A DNA stretch of 64,000 nt from assembly GCA_009780065.1 (NCBI GenBank), contig WRAS01000003.1, positions 27,107 to 91,106 of the forward strand, given 5' to 3'. The notes below the pieces were generated by a model, which searched no databases, was not told the DNA's origin, and saw nothing but the letters and a program-made list of their open reading frames with translations. Both the position numbers and the translations under genes were made by a program. Each line of letters begins with the position of its first letter. The first letter of the stretch is position 1. This document shows positions 19,022 through 27,508 of this stretch, one piece after another. This stretch comes from Bacillota bacterium (GTDB lineage Bacteria > Bacillota > Clostridia > Christensenellales > UBA1242).

Positions 19022-19633
19022 ATGAATAGCCAATATCATTCAACAAAATTCGAAGGCATAGCAAAATTTGACTATTCAAATAATAATGGTATATACCGCA
19101 TCGGCGAGGGAGAGTATCTTTTCGATCTAAAGTTTTCAAAAGCAAGCAATACCAGTATTCATGTTTACAGTGACTCGCCTTCTGTTAAAACTGTTGCCTT
19201 GGTAAAAGATGTGTCTGATATTAACATGATAAGGGATACATCAATTTATGATTCGTCATCAAGAACAAGAGCCCCATCATTGAATCAAATTGTCGTTCTT
19301 CAGAACATTAATGGTTATTTTGCCGCAATTAAAATACTATCATTAAAAGACGACACACGTGGTGACTTAAATGACGAAGTTGAATTTGAATATGTAATTC
19401 AAATCAATGGCTCGTCAGATTTTACAAACGGGAATTCAAAGCCCAAAATAAAGAAACGCAAACAGGAAATTAAAACCGAAAAAGAAACCGATAAAATCAA
19501 TAATCTACAAGTCAATTCTGTTACCATAGCAACCAGAAAAGATAAGAAAGTTTTATGGAATATAATTGTACCGCTTTCAATAACTATCATCGGGGGCACT
19601 ATCGCGGGAATAATTGTGTGGATCATTACCTAG
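19022..19633 (+). CDS. Hypothetical protein with C-terminal TM (tail-anchored layout)
   Basis: 203 aa; ends VLWNIIVPLSITIIGGTIAGIIVWIIT; AAAGGAG RBS. Confidence 0.65.
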   Translation: MNSQYHSTKFEGIAKFDYSNNNGIYRIGEGEYLFDLKFSKASNTSIHVYSDSPSVKTVALVKDVSDINMIRDTSIYDSSSRTRAPSLNQIVVLQNINGYFAAIKILSLKDDTRGDLNDEVEFEYVIQINGSSDFTNGNSKPKIKKRKQEIKTEKETDKINNLQVNSVTIATRKDKKVLWNIIVPLSITIIGGTIAGIIVWIIT

Positions 19634-19643
19634 TTTTTTTAAA

Positions 19644-20249
19644 CTACCTACTCGGCAAGCGTTCATAAACAGATTTCAAATCATTCAATTTTGGCTGGAC
19701 GTATACATCCCCATCGTTAGTAAGCACAACCAATGACCCGCGGATTGTACGACCGCTCTGCAAACGTTTTTCGATGTTTTTATGATCTGCGTGAAATGCA
19801 AATGCCTTAATATCGTCTAGGTTAAGTTCCTGTGCTCCGTGCCACCATTGTTCCCAAATATGGTCACCATCAATTTCTTTGGGTTGCAGCCATCTTGGCG
19901 GGTTTCTGGATTCAATTACCTGGATAATATCACCGCGAACTTTTTCATCTTTTATTTTTACAACCTTTCCCAAATTGATTCCATTATACGTCAATGTAAC
20001 AAGATTCCGCGGCATAGTTATAATAAAGAAAATATCAACAGCATGAAGAATCGGGAAAATCATCACCGTCCACCCCGCAAAGAAAACCCAGTACAGTACG
20101 GTAGAGACCGTTCCGTCCCCCAAAAAGCCAAAGACATAATCTTCGATCCAATCTCGGAAAACAATAAGAATCACATACATCGCAACATAAAGTGTCAGCG
20201 GTAGCACCGTATGCCAAATTCTTTGGCGTATTCCAATAACTTCGTCCAT
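19644..20249 (-). CDS. Hypothetical membrane protein
   Basis: 201 aa, N-terminal TM segments; TTGATT-16-TATATT, 6 nt before ATG. Confidence 0.65.
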   Translation of the reverse strand: MDEVIGIRQRIWHTVLPLTLYVAMYVILIVFRDWIEDYVFGFLGDGTVSTVLYWVFFAGWTVMIFPILHAVDIFFIITMPRNLVTLTYNGINLGKVVKIKDEKVRGDIIQVIESRNPPRWLQPKEIDGDHIWEQWWHGAQELNLDDIKAFAFHADHKNIEKRLQSGRTIRGSLVVLTNDGDVYVQPKLNDLKSVYERLPSR

Positions 20250-20286
20250 GTGTTCAATATATCACATATTTGTTAATAATCAAGTT

Positions 20287-20355
20287 ATGCGAAAACTTTT
20301 TGAACTTATCGTAATTACTGTGTTCATATTTGCTTTGATTGCTTATTTTGGGTAA
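20287..20355 (+). CDS. Possible 22-aa hydrophobic peptide
   Basis: MRKLFELIVITVFIFALIAYFG*; below track size cut-off. Confidence 0.3.
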   Translation: MRKLFELIVITVFIFALIAYFG

Positions 20356-20364
20356 ATTTTTTTA

Positions 20365-21030
20365 TTAATTTTCAGATTTCTCTCGTCCACCCCATTTGGT
20401 GGTGACTCTTTCCCACTCTGTTATTGCTGCTTTATCTTTTTCTGGGTCAAGTTCTATACCATATCTTGCAAATGCTTCCTTAAAAAGTTCATCAAGGAAG
20501 AAATTCTTTTTATCCCCAAACCCCGAAAATTGAATTTCGCCGCTTTTTAATTGCGCATCTACCTTGATTGCTAAATTCTTTTTTAATTCTGCGTATTCAG
20601 CCGCAACGGATGGAAATTCTGTTAAATAATCACGTGCCGCCATCGTTCTGTTCCATTTCTCGGTTCCAACCACACAAATATGTGCGTTGACAAAAGTTTG
20701 TTCACCGTCTTGTGCCATCATAAAAATATTGCCTGGTAAGAACTGTTTTTCAATCTTCTCAGTTGTCAATCCATTGATTGTATATCCAGCATCGGCAGCC
20801 GCAATAGCGTTAGCAACCCCCTCCATTTGCTTTGGATCCTTGATCCCAATATAAATGTCAATTATAGGTTTGGCTGCCAATCCTTTTACTGCTGTACTTC
20901 CAACGTGCTCTATTCTCGTTTCGTGTCCAGCCAAAATTTCTTTTAACTCGGCAATAAACGTCTGGGCATCTATTTCCCAATGTGGATCATGTTCCGCTAT
21001 TTCGACGGATTTTTTCTTCATTCCTAGCAT
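20365..21030 (-). CDS. GrpB/UPF0157-family protein
   Basis: EHDPHWEIDAQTFIAELKEILAGHETRIEHVGSTAVKGLAAKPIIDIYIGI. Confidence 0.9.
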   Translation of the reverse strand: MLGMKKKSVEIAEHDPHWEIDAQTFIAELKEILAGHETRIEHVGSTAVKGLAAKPIIDIYIGIKDPKQMEGVANAIAAADAGYTINGLTTEKIEKQFLPGNIFMMAQDGEQTFVNAHICVVGTEKWNRTMAARDYLTEFPSVAAEYAELKKNLAIKVDAQLKSGEIQFSGFGDKKNFFLDELFKEAFARYGIELDPEKDKAAITEWERVTTKWGGREKSEN

Positions 21031-21107
21031 GAGTTTTATACTTTAACATAATTGAACCAATCTTTGCAATATGCGTGACAAAATTATTACTTGTGCTAAG
21101 ATGTTTA

Positions 21108-21650
21108 ATGATCTATTTTTTACGACACGGACAAACAGATTGGAATCTGCAACACAAATTACAGGGTTCTGTGGATACCCCGTTGAATGAAACAGGTATT
21201 TCCCAGGCACATAAAGCCAAAGGGGATTTAAAAGATGTTGAATTCGACATGTGTTTCTCCAGTCCTTTGCAACGTGCCAAGAAAACCGCCGAGGTTATTT
21301 TCGGCGACAAAGTTATTACTGACGAAAGAATAATTGAAAGAAACTTTGGCGTAATGGAAGGCGAAGTTTTTCATAATTTTGATGATGTTTGGAATTTACC
21401 ACACAATGTAAAATTTGAAAATGGCGAGAGCGCAAATGATGTCAAAGTACGCGCATTTGATTTTATAGACGAAATGCGGGCGAAATACAAGAACAAGACA
21501 GTCCTGGTTGTATGTCATGGCGGCATTATGCGCGTCATTCAAAGTTATTTTATAAAAGACTTTGACGGGGATTATACAAACATCCCTGTTCCAAATAATT
21601 GCGAAGCATTGATTTATGACCTAAGAAAAATATCCGCCTGTGGCGTTTAA
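21108..21650 (+). CDS. Histidine phosphatase family protein
   Basis: MIYFLRHGQTDWNLQHKLQG...LNETGISQA; VVCHGGIMR; start moved to M12. Confidence 0.9.
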   Translation: MIYFLRHGQTDWNLQHKLQGSVDTPLNETGISQAHKAKGDLKDVEFDMCFSSPLQRAKKTAEVIFGDKVITDERIIERNFGVMEGEVFHNFDDVWNLPHNVKFENGESANDVKVRAFDFIDEMRAKYKNKTVLVVCHGGIMRVIQSYFIKDFDGDYTNIPVPNNCEALIYDLRKISACGV

Positions 21651-21692
21651 CACTAATGAAGAAATATAACTATGCGCGTTAACGCGCATGAG

Positions 21693-21787
21693 TTATCGTT
21701 AGATTTTTCGATAATTGGCAAATACATTAATGTCCAAAAAATGCTACTGGGATATATTTTTAACGCGAACTTGTTCGCATTTTTTAT
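21693..21787. repeat. Dispersed palindromic element, copy 1 (intergenic)
   Basis: AGATTTTTC...CATTAATGTCCAAAAAATGC...GCGAACTTGTTCGCATTTTTTAT shared with 27614-27713 and 34611-34673. Confidence 0.75.
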
Positions 21788-21823
21788 GACTTAAACGAAT
21801 AAGATTGCACAAACTATGCCTTA

Positions 21824-22498
21824 GTGAAAAGATTTTTGAATGTTACGTTTTTTGTGTATCTCGCCTGTGTCTTGGCGTTTATTGGTGTTGCGATTTATGT
21901 GTGGATTACAAAGTCTGGTGATATGCGAACCAAGATGTTATTAATGTTACTCGGTGGGCTTGCATTTTTGCATTTGACAATTATTGTCTCCATAATATTT
22001 CGGATAAAATTACCCGCATATTTACATATATATATCTTTCTTATGGTGGTTGCCAGTATTATACTTGGCAAGATTTTTAAATTATACGAAAATAACGAAA
22101 TATTTGATAAAGCCCTTCACGGTGCAAGTGGAGCCGTATTAACCATGCTTGGATTTACAATTGGTTTTTTATTGGCAGGCAACAAGTTTCGCACGTTCCC
22201 CCTTTTGTTTATAACTATATTTGCTTTTTGTTTTTCGTTATCATTGGCACTGGTTTGGGAGGTCTTTGAATTTTCCGTAGATTCGTTGGTCAGTGGTCAA
22301 AATATGCAACGTTGGGCGGATCGCAACACAAATTCCGCCCCATACGAAAGCGGTCTGGTAGACACAATGTGGGATTCCATTTCGCATATATTAGGTGCTA
22401 TTTTGATTACAATTGCGGGGTTCTTTTATTTTAAAAAACATCCAGACGCGGAATGGCATTTAATTGAAAAGAAGCCCCGAAAGGCTTCTGAAGATTAA
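21824..22498 (+). CDS. Multi-pass membrane protein (DUF2238-like)
   Basis: ALVWEVFEFSVDSLV...GLVDTMWDSISHILGAI; GTG start. Confidence 0.65.
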   Translation: MKRFLNVTFFVYLACVLAFIGVAIYVWITKSGDMRTKMLLMLLGGLAFLHLTIIVSIIFRIKLPAYLHIYIFLMVVASIILGKIFKLYENNEIFDKALHGASGAVLTMLGFTIGFLLAGNKFRTFPLLFITIFAFCFSLSLALVWEVFEFSVDSLVSGQNMQRWADRNTNSAPYESGLVDTMWDSISHILGAILITIAGFFYFKKHPDAEWHLIEKKPRKASED

Positions 22499-23103
22499 AT
22501 ATTCGCGGTTGGTGGAATCAACCTTAAAATAGTACTGGAATAATCATCAAACAACACATCCACGAACATGCCCACGCGCGGGATATTTGGGTCGATAACA
22601 GTTTGCTGGTTTGGTTGTAAATTTTTCGGACCCACACGGTCTATTATTCTGGCGGAACGCGTTACCAATTGTCCATCCATATCCTCGAACGTATATGTGA
22701 CGTTATAATACCAACCGGTTTCCTCGACCAGACTTTGACGTGTCTGCCACCATCTACGGTTTGCACCGAATAGAATAAACTCGTGCCTGAATCTTTTTAC
22801 CGTGCCTCGTGTTACCATGCCATTTTGTCTAAGGCGGCCTAAGCGGTATTCAAAATATGCCGCACGTGAAAGACGCATTGCACCAATAAAAGTAAAAATA
22901 AACCCAAATGCAAGCAATATCAACGGAAGGTAAATTTCCAACCATGGGTTTTGACTATCACCAAAGAAATTCGCCCAAACAAAAATGCCAAGCGAAAATG
23001 CCAAAATGACCGCGCCCACCATCGTAAATCGAAAACCCGCACGTCTTACCATGCCATAATTTTCAATTGATGCACCATGTTGTGCAGGATTAAATGGTAC
23101 CAT
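22495..23103 (-). CDS. Hypothetical membrane protein (DUF3592-like layout)
   Basis: 202 aa, two TM helices, beta-rich C-terminus; GGGGGA RBS. Confidence 0.6.
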   Translation of the reverse strand: MVPFNPAQHGASIENYGMVRRAGFRFTMVGAVILAFSLGIFVWANFFGDSQNPWLEIYLPLILLAFGFIFTFIGAMRLSRAAYFEYRLGRLRQNGMVTRGTVKRFRHEFILFGANRRWWQTRQSLVEETGWYYNVTYTFEDMDGQLVTRSARIIDRVGPKNLQPNQQTVIDPNIPRVGMFVDVLFDDYSSTILRLIPPTANI

Positions 23104-23178
23104 CCTTTATTTCCCCCTTAATTTTTCCATTAATATTATACTAAAAAATGGGGTCAAAAGTCAATATACACCGGACAA

Positions 23179-24498
23179 TTACTTGATTAATTTCATCCCG
23201 CCGAGGTATTTTTGTAGTGCCGATGGTACATTTACAGTGCCGTCGGCATTTTGGAATTGTTCGACGATTGCGGGGAGAAGACGACTGGTTGCTAGGCCGC
23301 TGGCGTTTAGGGTGTGTACAAACGGTGTTGTTTTAACAATCTTGCATCCATCGCCGTCACATACGTGATCCATCAATTTTGTTTTGATGTTTGCACGGCG
23401 TGCCTGGAAATCTGTTGCGTTTGAAATAGAACTGCATTCCTTGTAGCCGTTCATGCTTGGGATCCAAAGTTCCACATCGTATGTTTTTGCCATACCGCTG
23501 GAACAATCTTTTGCCGCCAATGCCATGGTTTGATAATGTAGCCCAAGACCCTCAACCAGTTTTTCCGCATTAGAAACAAGTTCGTTAAATAATATGGCAC
23601 TTTCGTCTGAGCGACAGAATATAAACATTTCAATTTTGTTAAATTGGTGACCGCGAATCATTCCGCGTTCACTGGAACCGTAGCCGCCCGCCTCCTTCCT
23701 GTAACAGGGGCTGTATGCAAAATATTTAATTGGTAATTTATCTGCGTCTATTGTTTCGTTACGGAACATGTTTATTAGTGCGGTTTCACTGGTGGGTAGT
23801 AAAAATCGGCTTTGTTTGTGATCTTTGTGGTAATTCGTAAAAAATACGTCGTCGTCGAATTTTGGGAATTGACCTGCAGCATAACCGCTTTCGTAATTTA
23901 ATAAATGCGGAGGCATGATAAATTCGTAACCATTTGCAATGTGAAAATCAACAAAGTAATTCAGCAGTGCCCATTCCAAACGCGCACCCATTCCCGTGTA
24001 CACCCATGTGCCGCTGCCAGACATTTTTGCACCACGTTCATAATCAATTAACCCAAGTTTCGTGCAAAGTTCAATATGATCTTTTGGTGTGAAGGTGAAC
24101 TCGGGCTTTGTGCCGAATGTTTTTACCGCGCGGTTTGATTCTTTGCCGCCTGGGATGACCTCGGGTGATGGAATGTTTGGTAATGCGGATAAGATCGTAA
24201 AAATACGATCTTCCAATTTATTAATTTTTTTGTCTGTTTTGGCGATTTTTTCACCAACTTTTACCATCAAGTTGATGATTGCCTCGACTTGTATTTCGGC
24301 TGCTTTTGCAGATTTAAGTTGCGCAATTTCCATGCTGCGTTTATTACGCATTGCGCGCAAGTCTTCGTTCTGTCTTTGTAGTTTACGTTTGTCAAAATCA
24401 AGTTTTAATAATTCCTCGAAACAGACTGTGTCCATACGTTTAAAAAGTTGCTCTTTCACCCATTCTGGGTTTTCGCGGATTAAATTTATGTCTATCAT
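23179..24498 (-). CDS. serS: Seryl-tRNA synthetase
   Basis: Class II motifs: TSETALINMFRNE, CYRKEAGGYGSSERGMIRGHQFNKIEMF; N-terminal coiled coil. Confidence 0.97.
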   Translation of the reverse strand: MIDINLIRENPEWVKEQLFKRMDTVCFEELLKLDFDKRKLQRQNEDLRAMRNKRSMEIAQLKSAKAAEIQVEAIINLMVKVGEKIAKTDKKINKLEDRIFTILSALPNIPSPEVIPGGKESNRAVKTFGTKPEFTFTPKDHIELCTKLGLIDYERGAKMSGSGTWVYTGMGARLEWALLNYFVDFHIANGYEFIMPPHLLNYESGYAAGQFPKFDDDVFFTNYHKDHKQSRFLLPTSETALINMFRNETIDADKLPIKYFAYSPCYRKEAGGYGSSERGMIRGHQFNKIEMFIFCRSDESAILFNELVSNAEKLVEGLGLHYQTMALAAKDCSSGMAKTYDVELWIPSMNGYKECSSISNATDFQARRANIKTKLMDHVCDGDGCKIVKTTPFVHTLNASGLATSRLLPAIVEQFQNADGTVNVPSALQKYLGGMKLIK

Positions 24499-24512
24499 TT
24501 TTTATTCTCCTT

Positions 24513-25103
24513 TTACATTATTCCCGTGTTTTTGTTGTAACCGTCTTTGTCTGAATTAAAAATTTCAATTCCAGTTTTTTCAATATGGTCAAGACGGTAA
24601 TCCGAATCCAATTCATTTGCAGTCAGGGTCTTTACCGTTATATTGTCTCCCGACAGAAAGTCCATTGCGATGCCTTCGATTTTAAAGTGGTCGCGGATTC
24701 GTTTGTATAATTGCTTTGCCTGACCCACGTAGTATTTGTCTTTGGTTTGGTTGTATAGGATATAAATCCCTACACCGCCCTTGTCTGCGCTGTCTAGTAT
24801 TGACCGTAATGGTTTCCATTCGCGGGCGTCAATTTTCGATTTTAGCCTGTCTTTGATTTGTTCACGCGATTGTTTGAATTTTTCGGTTTTTTCTTTTAAC
24901 TCGGCTTTTTTAAGTTCTTTTTGGCGTTGCTCTTGCTGCTGTTGTTCTTTTTGTATTTTTACATAGTTTACCAGTTCCTGGACATCGTCTGCCTTCAATT
25001 CAACAGTTTTGTCTGGTGCAGGTTTTTTCTTTCGTTTTAGTGCGTAAACAACCGCGATTATCAAAATAAGACATATGATGATCCCCGCAATTATAAATTC
25101 CAT
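24513..25103 (-). CDS. GIY-YIG domain protein with N-terminal TM and coiled coil
   Basis: GVGIYILYNQTKDKYYVGQAKQLYKRIRDHF. Confidence 0.85.
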   Translation of the reverse strand: MEFIIAGIIICLILIIAVVYALKRKKKPAPDKTVELKADDVQELVNYVKIQKEQQQQEQRQKELKKAELKEKTEKFKQSREQIKDRLKSKIDAREWKPLRSILDSADKGGVGIYILYNQTKDKYYVGQAKQLYKRIRDHFKIEGIAMDFLSGDNITVKTLTANELDSDYRLDHIEKTGIEIFNSDKDGYNKNTGIM

Positions 25104-25130
25104 TTGTGCTTCCTTTTTCAGTAGTTAGAA

Positions 25131-25727
25131 TTATTGAAGTTCTTTTATTCGTTGTACAAGTAAATTTTTGTTTGGACCCTTTATTTTTAATGCGTATTCC
25201 AATAACAGCATTGTTTGACGGCGATTTAGTGTTGGTACTTTTGTGCCTGCTTTTTGGCATTGTTGATTAAAGACCTCGTCCACTATGATTTTCATGCGAT
25301 CGCCAAATTCCATGTTTTTGTTTTTATTGGTTGCGATGTGTTTTAATATTTCGTCGGCTTTTTCAATTTTGGATGCCAAAATAATTTGAACAAGGAACGA
25401 AAGGTTTGCACCAGTACCTGCGGTTGCCGCATTACCATAGATTAATTTAAGCAACGGTGCATTGTCTGTGATTAATTGTTTAAGTTTGGTGTCGCTGACA
25501 CCGGAGAGACCTGCAAAAACACGACCCTCGAGGTTATAACTGGTCTCCTGTTTGGACAAAAGGTCTTCGTACTTGCCCATTATAAATTCCCACATGTCGA
25601 CTGCGGTTTGAAAGTCTACACCCGCCAAAGATATGATTAATTCGATCATTTTTTCGCTGGTTGGATCGGTTCGTCCGATTTCAAGGATAAGGTTGTATTT
25701 CTTTATTTCTTTGCTTGTCATAATCAA
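25131..25727 (-). CDS. Hypothetical protein
   Basis: 198 aa ORF; TATAAT just upstream. Confidence 0.6.
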   Translation of the reverse strand: MIMTSKEIKKYNLILEIGRTDPTSEKMIELIISLAGVDFQTAVDMWEFIMGKYEDLLSKQETSYNLEGRVFAGLSGVSDTKLKQLITDNAPLLKLIYGNAATAGTGANLSFLVQIILASKIEKADEILKHIATNKNKNMEFGDRMKIIVDEVFNQQCQKAGTKVPTLNRRQTMLLLEYALKIKGPNKNLLVQRIKELQ

Positions 25728-25789
25728 AATTATACCATGAAAGTTACTTGAATTACAACTGGATTATAGGAATTTTGATCAAAATTTTG

Positions 25790-26047
25790 TTATTCTCTGC
25801 CGTCTATTTCATCTACCAAGGTATTGTATCCATCCACAAATCCCTGCTGCAGATATGACATTTCCGCATTCTTTTCCATGCCTTCTTTTTTAATAATATC
25901 CATTTCAAAAAGAGCCATTGAACGCCGTTCATCACCCTTCATATCTTTTGTAATCTTCAAAGTATGACCAACATTCCAACCCCAAATATAATCAGGATGC
26001 ATTGAACGAACACCTTTTGTGTATTCGCGCGGTTTTTCTTCACTCAT
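25790..26047 (-). CDS. Small hypothetical protein
   Basis: 85 aa, start overlaps stop of the MFS gene. Confidence 0.55.
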   Translation of the reverse strand: MSEEKPREYTKGVRSMHPDYIWGWNVGHTLKITKDMKGDERRSMALFEMDIIKKEGMEKNAEMSYLQQGFVDGYNTLVDEIDGRE

Positions 26048-27429
26048 ATAATTTTCTCCTGTTCTGTGTTTTGTTCTTCGCCTGTTGCAATTACATCTTC
26101 AATCGGTGTTGATTGTTGTAATTCTTTGGCTCGTGATTCGTTTGTTTTGAAAAAGAAACACAAAATAAACGCAATTGACATGAATATTATCGCGTATGGG
26201 AAGAACGTCCATCTCCATCCCACCCAATCCAGAACAAATCCGGAAATCACACTAGACAACGCCTGCGCGGATTGAGACGCCACGTAATAAATTCCAATAA
26301 TTTTGCCGACATTCTTTGGCGACGCCATCTCCACCAACATTGGGAATGTACACACGTTAACAATTGCCCAACCCACACCGCTGATTGCAAAAATTGCCAA
26401 CATCAATATACCAAATGAATCAATAAACATTGCCGCGGTCAGCGACACAATAATTATACCAAGACCAATCAATACTGTCTTTTTTCGCCCAATTTTTTTT
26501 GTAAGACGAATAGACGGCAAGAAAGCAATTAATGACGCAACCGCCAATAACGCAGGTGCCATAGACACACCATAATCCACACCATTACCAAGAACATTTA
26601 TACCATATCGTGACCAGTTCGTTTGCAATGAATTAAACGCAAACCAACACATAAATATCGCAGCCATTAAAATCCACATGTTCTTTTTGTCACGCTTTGA
26701 TAATGGCTTTCCCTCTTCCACTTTTTCAATGGTTTCGGAATATTCCTCGCCCATTTTCATTTCTTCTGCCATTTCTTCGACAACTTTGTTTTCTTTGAAT
26801 CTAAAGAATAATATCAATAAAATACCCAACATTACAACCGCGGTTAAAATAAACGGGATTATAGACAATGGCTGGCTATATGCAAGGTAGTCTGGGTGAG
26901 ACGAAAACCGGAATGCAGGCACGAACGCCAATACCGCACCCAGTATCGCACCAATATACCCAACAAAGTTAATAATTGCATTGGCTTTTGCACGTAACGG
27001 CTTTGGGGTTATGTCCGGCATAATTGCAACCGCGGGACTTCGCCATGCCACCATTGCCAACTTCATCAGCGCAACGATAATTACAAACCATATAAAACTG
27101 TTAAACAGAAACATCACCGCAATTAATGGGAACAAAAGCAAACTGACCAATCCACCAAAGAATATCCATGGCATACGTCTGCCGAAGCGGCTCTTGGTTC
27201 GGTCTGACAGCCAACCAAACACAGCAACCAAGAATATCGCAAATATGTTATCAATCGCCATTATAGTGTTGACAATCCAACTGACGCTGGCATCTTCACC
27301 CAGACGGTTTAGCAGCATCCACTCCATATATAATGGGGCGTAGTGCATGTAGACCTGCCATAACATCAACACCGCGAAAAAGGCAAATCCAATAAAGTAC
27401 GTTCGTCGAACGTTTAATTTTAATTGCAT
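26044..27429 (-). CDS. MFS (GPH-like) transporter
   Basis: 12-TM pattern; GWLSDRTKSRFGRRMPWIFFGG, RLTKKIGRKKTVLIG. Confidence 0.85.
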   Translation of the reverse strand: MQLKLNVRRTYFIGFAFFAVLMLWQVYMHYAPLYMEWMLLNRLGEDASVSWIVNTIMAIDNIFAIFLVAVFGWLSDRTKSRFGRRMPWIFFGGLVSLLLFPLIAVMFLFNSFIWFVIIVALMKLAMVAWRSPAVAIMPDITPKPLRAKANAIINFVGYIGAILGAVLAFVPAFRFSSHPDYLAYSQPLSIIPFILTAVVMLGILLILFFRFKENKVVEEMAEEMKMGEEYSETIEKVEEGKPLSKRDKKNMWILMAAIFMCWFAFNSLQTNWSRYGINVLGNGVDYGVSMAPALLAVASLIAFLPSIRLTKKIGRKKTVLIGLGIIIVSLTAAMFIDSFGILMLAIFAISGVGWAIVNVCTFPMLVEMASPKNVGKIIGIYYVASQSAQALSSVISGFVLDWVGWRWTFFPYAIIFMSIAFILCFFFKTNESRAKELQQSTPIEDVIATGEEQNTEQEKII

Positions 27430-27508
27430 GGTTTAATTATAACCCGTGCAACGAAGTTGCACAAATATATTTTTCACTAATATCTACTAGAGTAACGCCA
27501 AAATATTC

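Noticed and set aside
27446-27462. GTGCAACgaaGTTGCAC hairpin upstream of the MFS gene
   Set aside because: Perfect short palindrome but no T-run or further copies; could be an operator, no evidence beyond symmetry.
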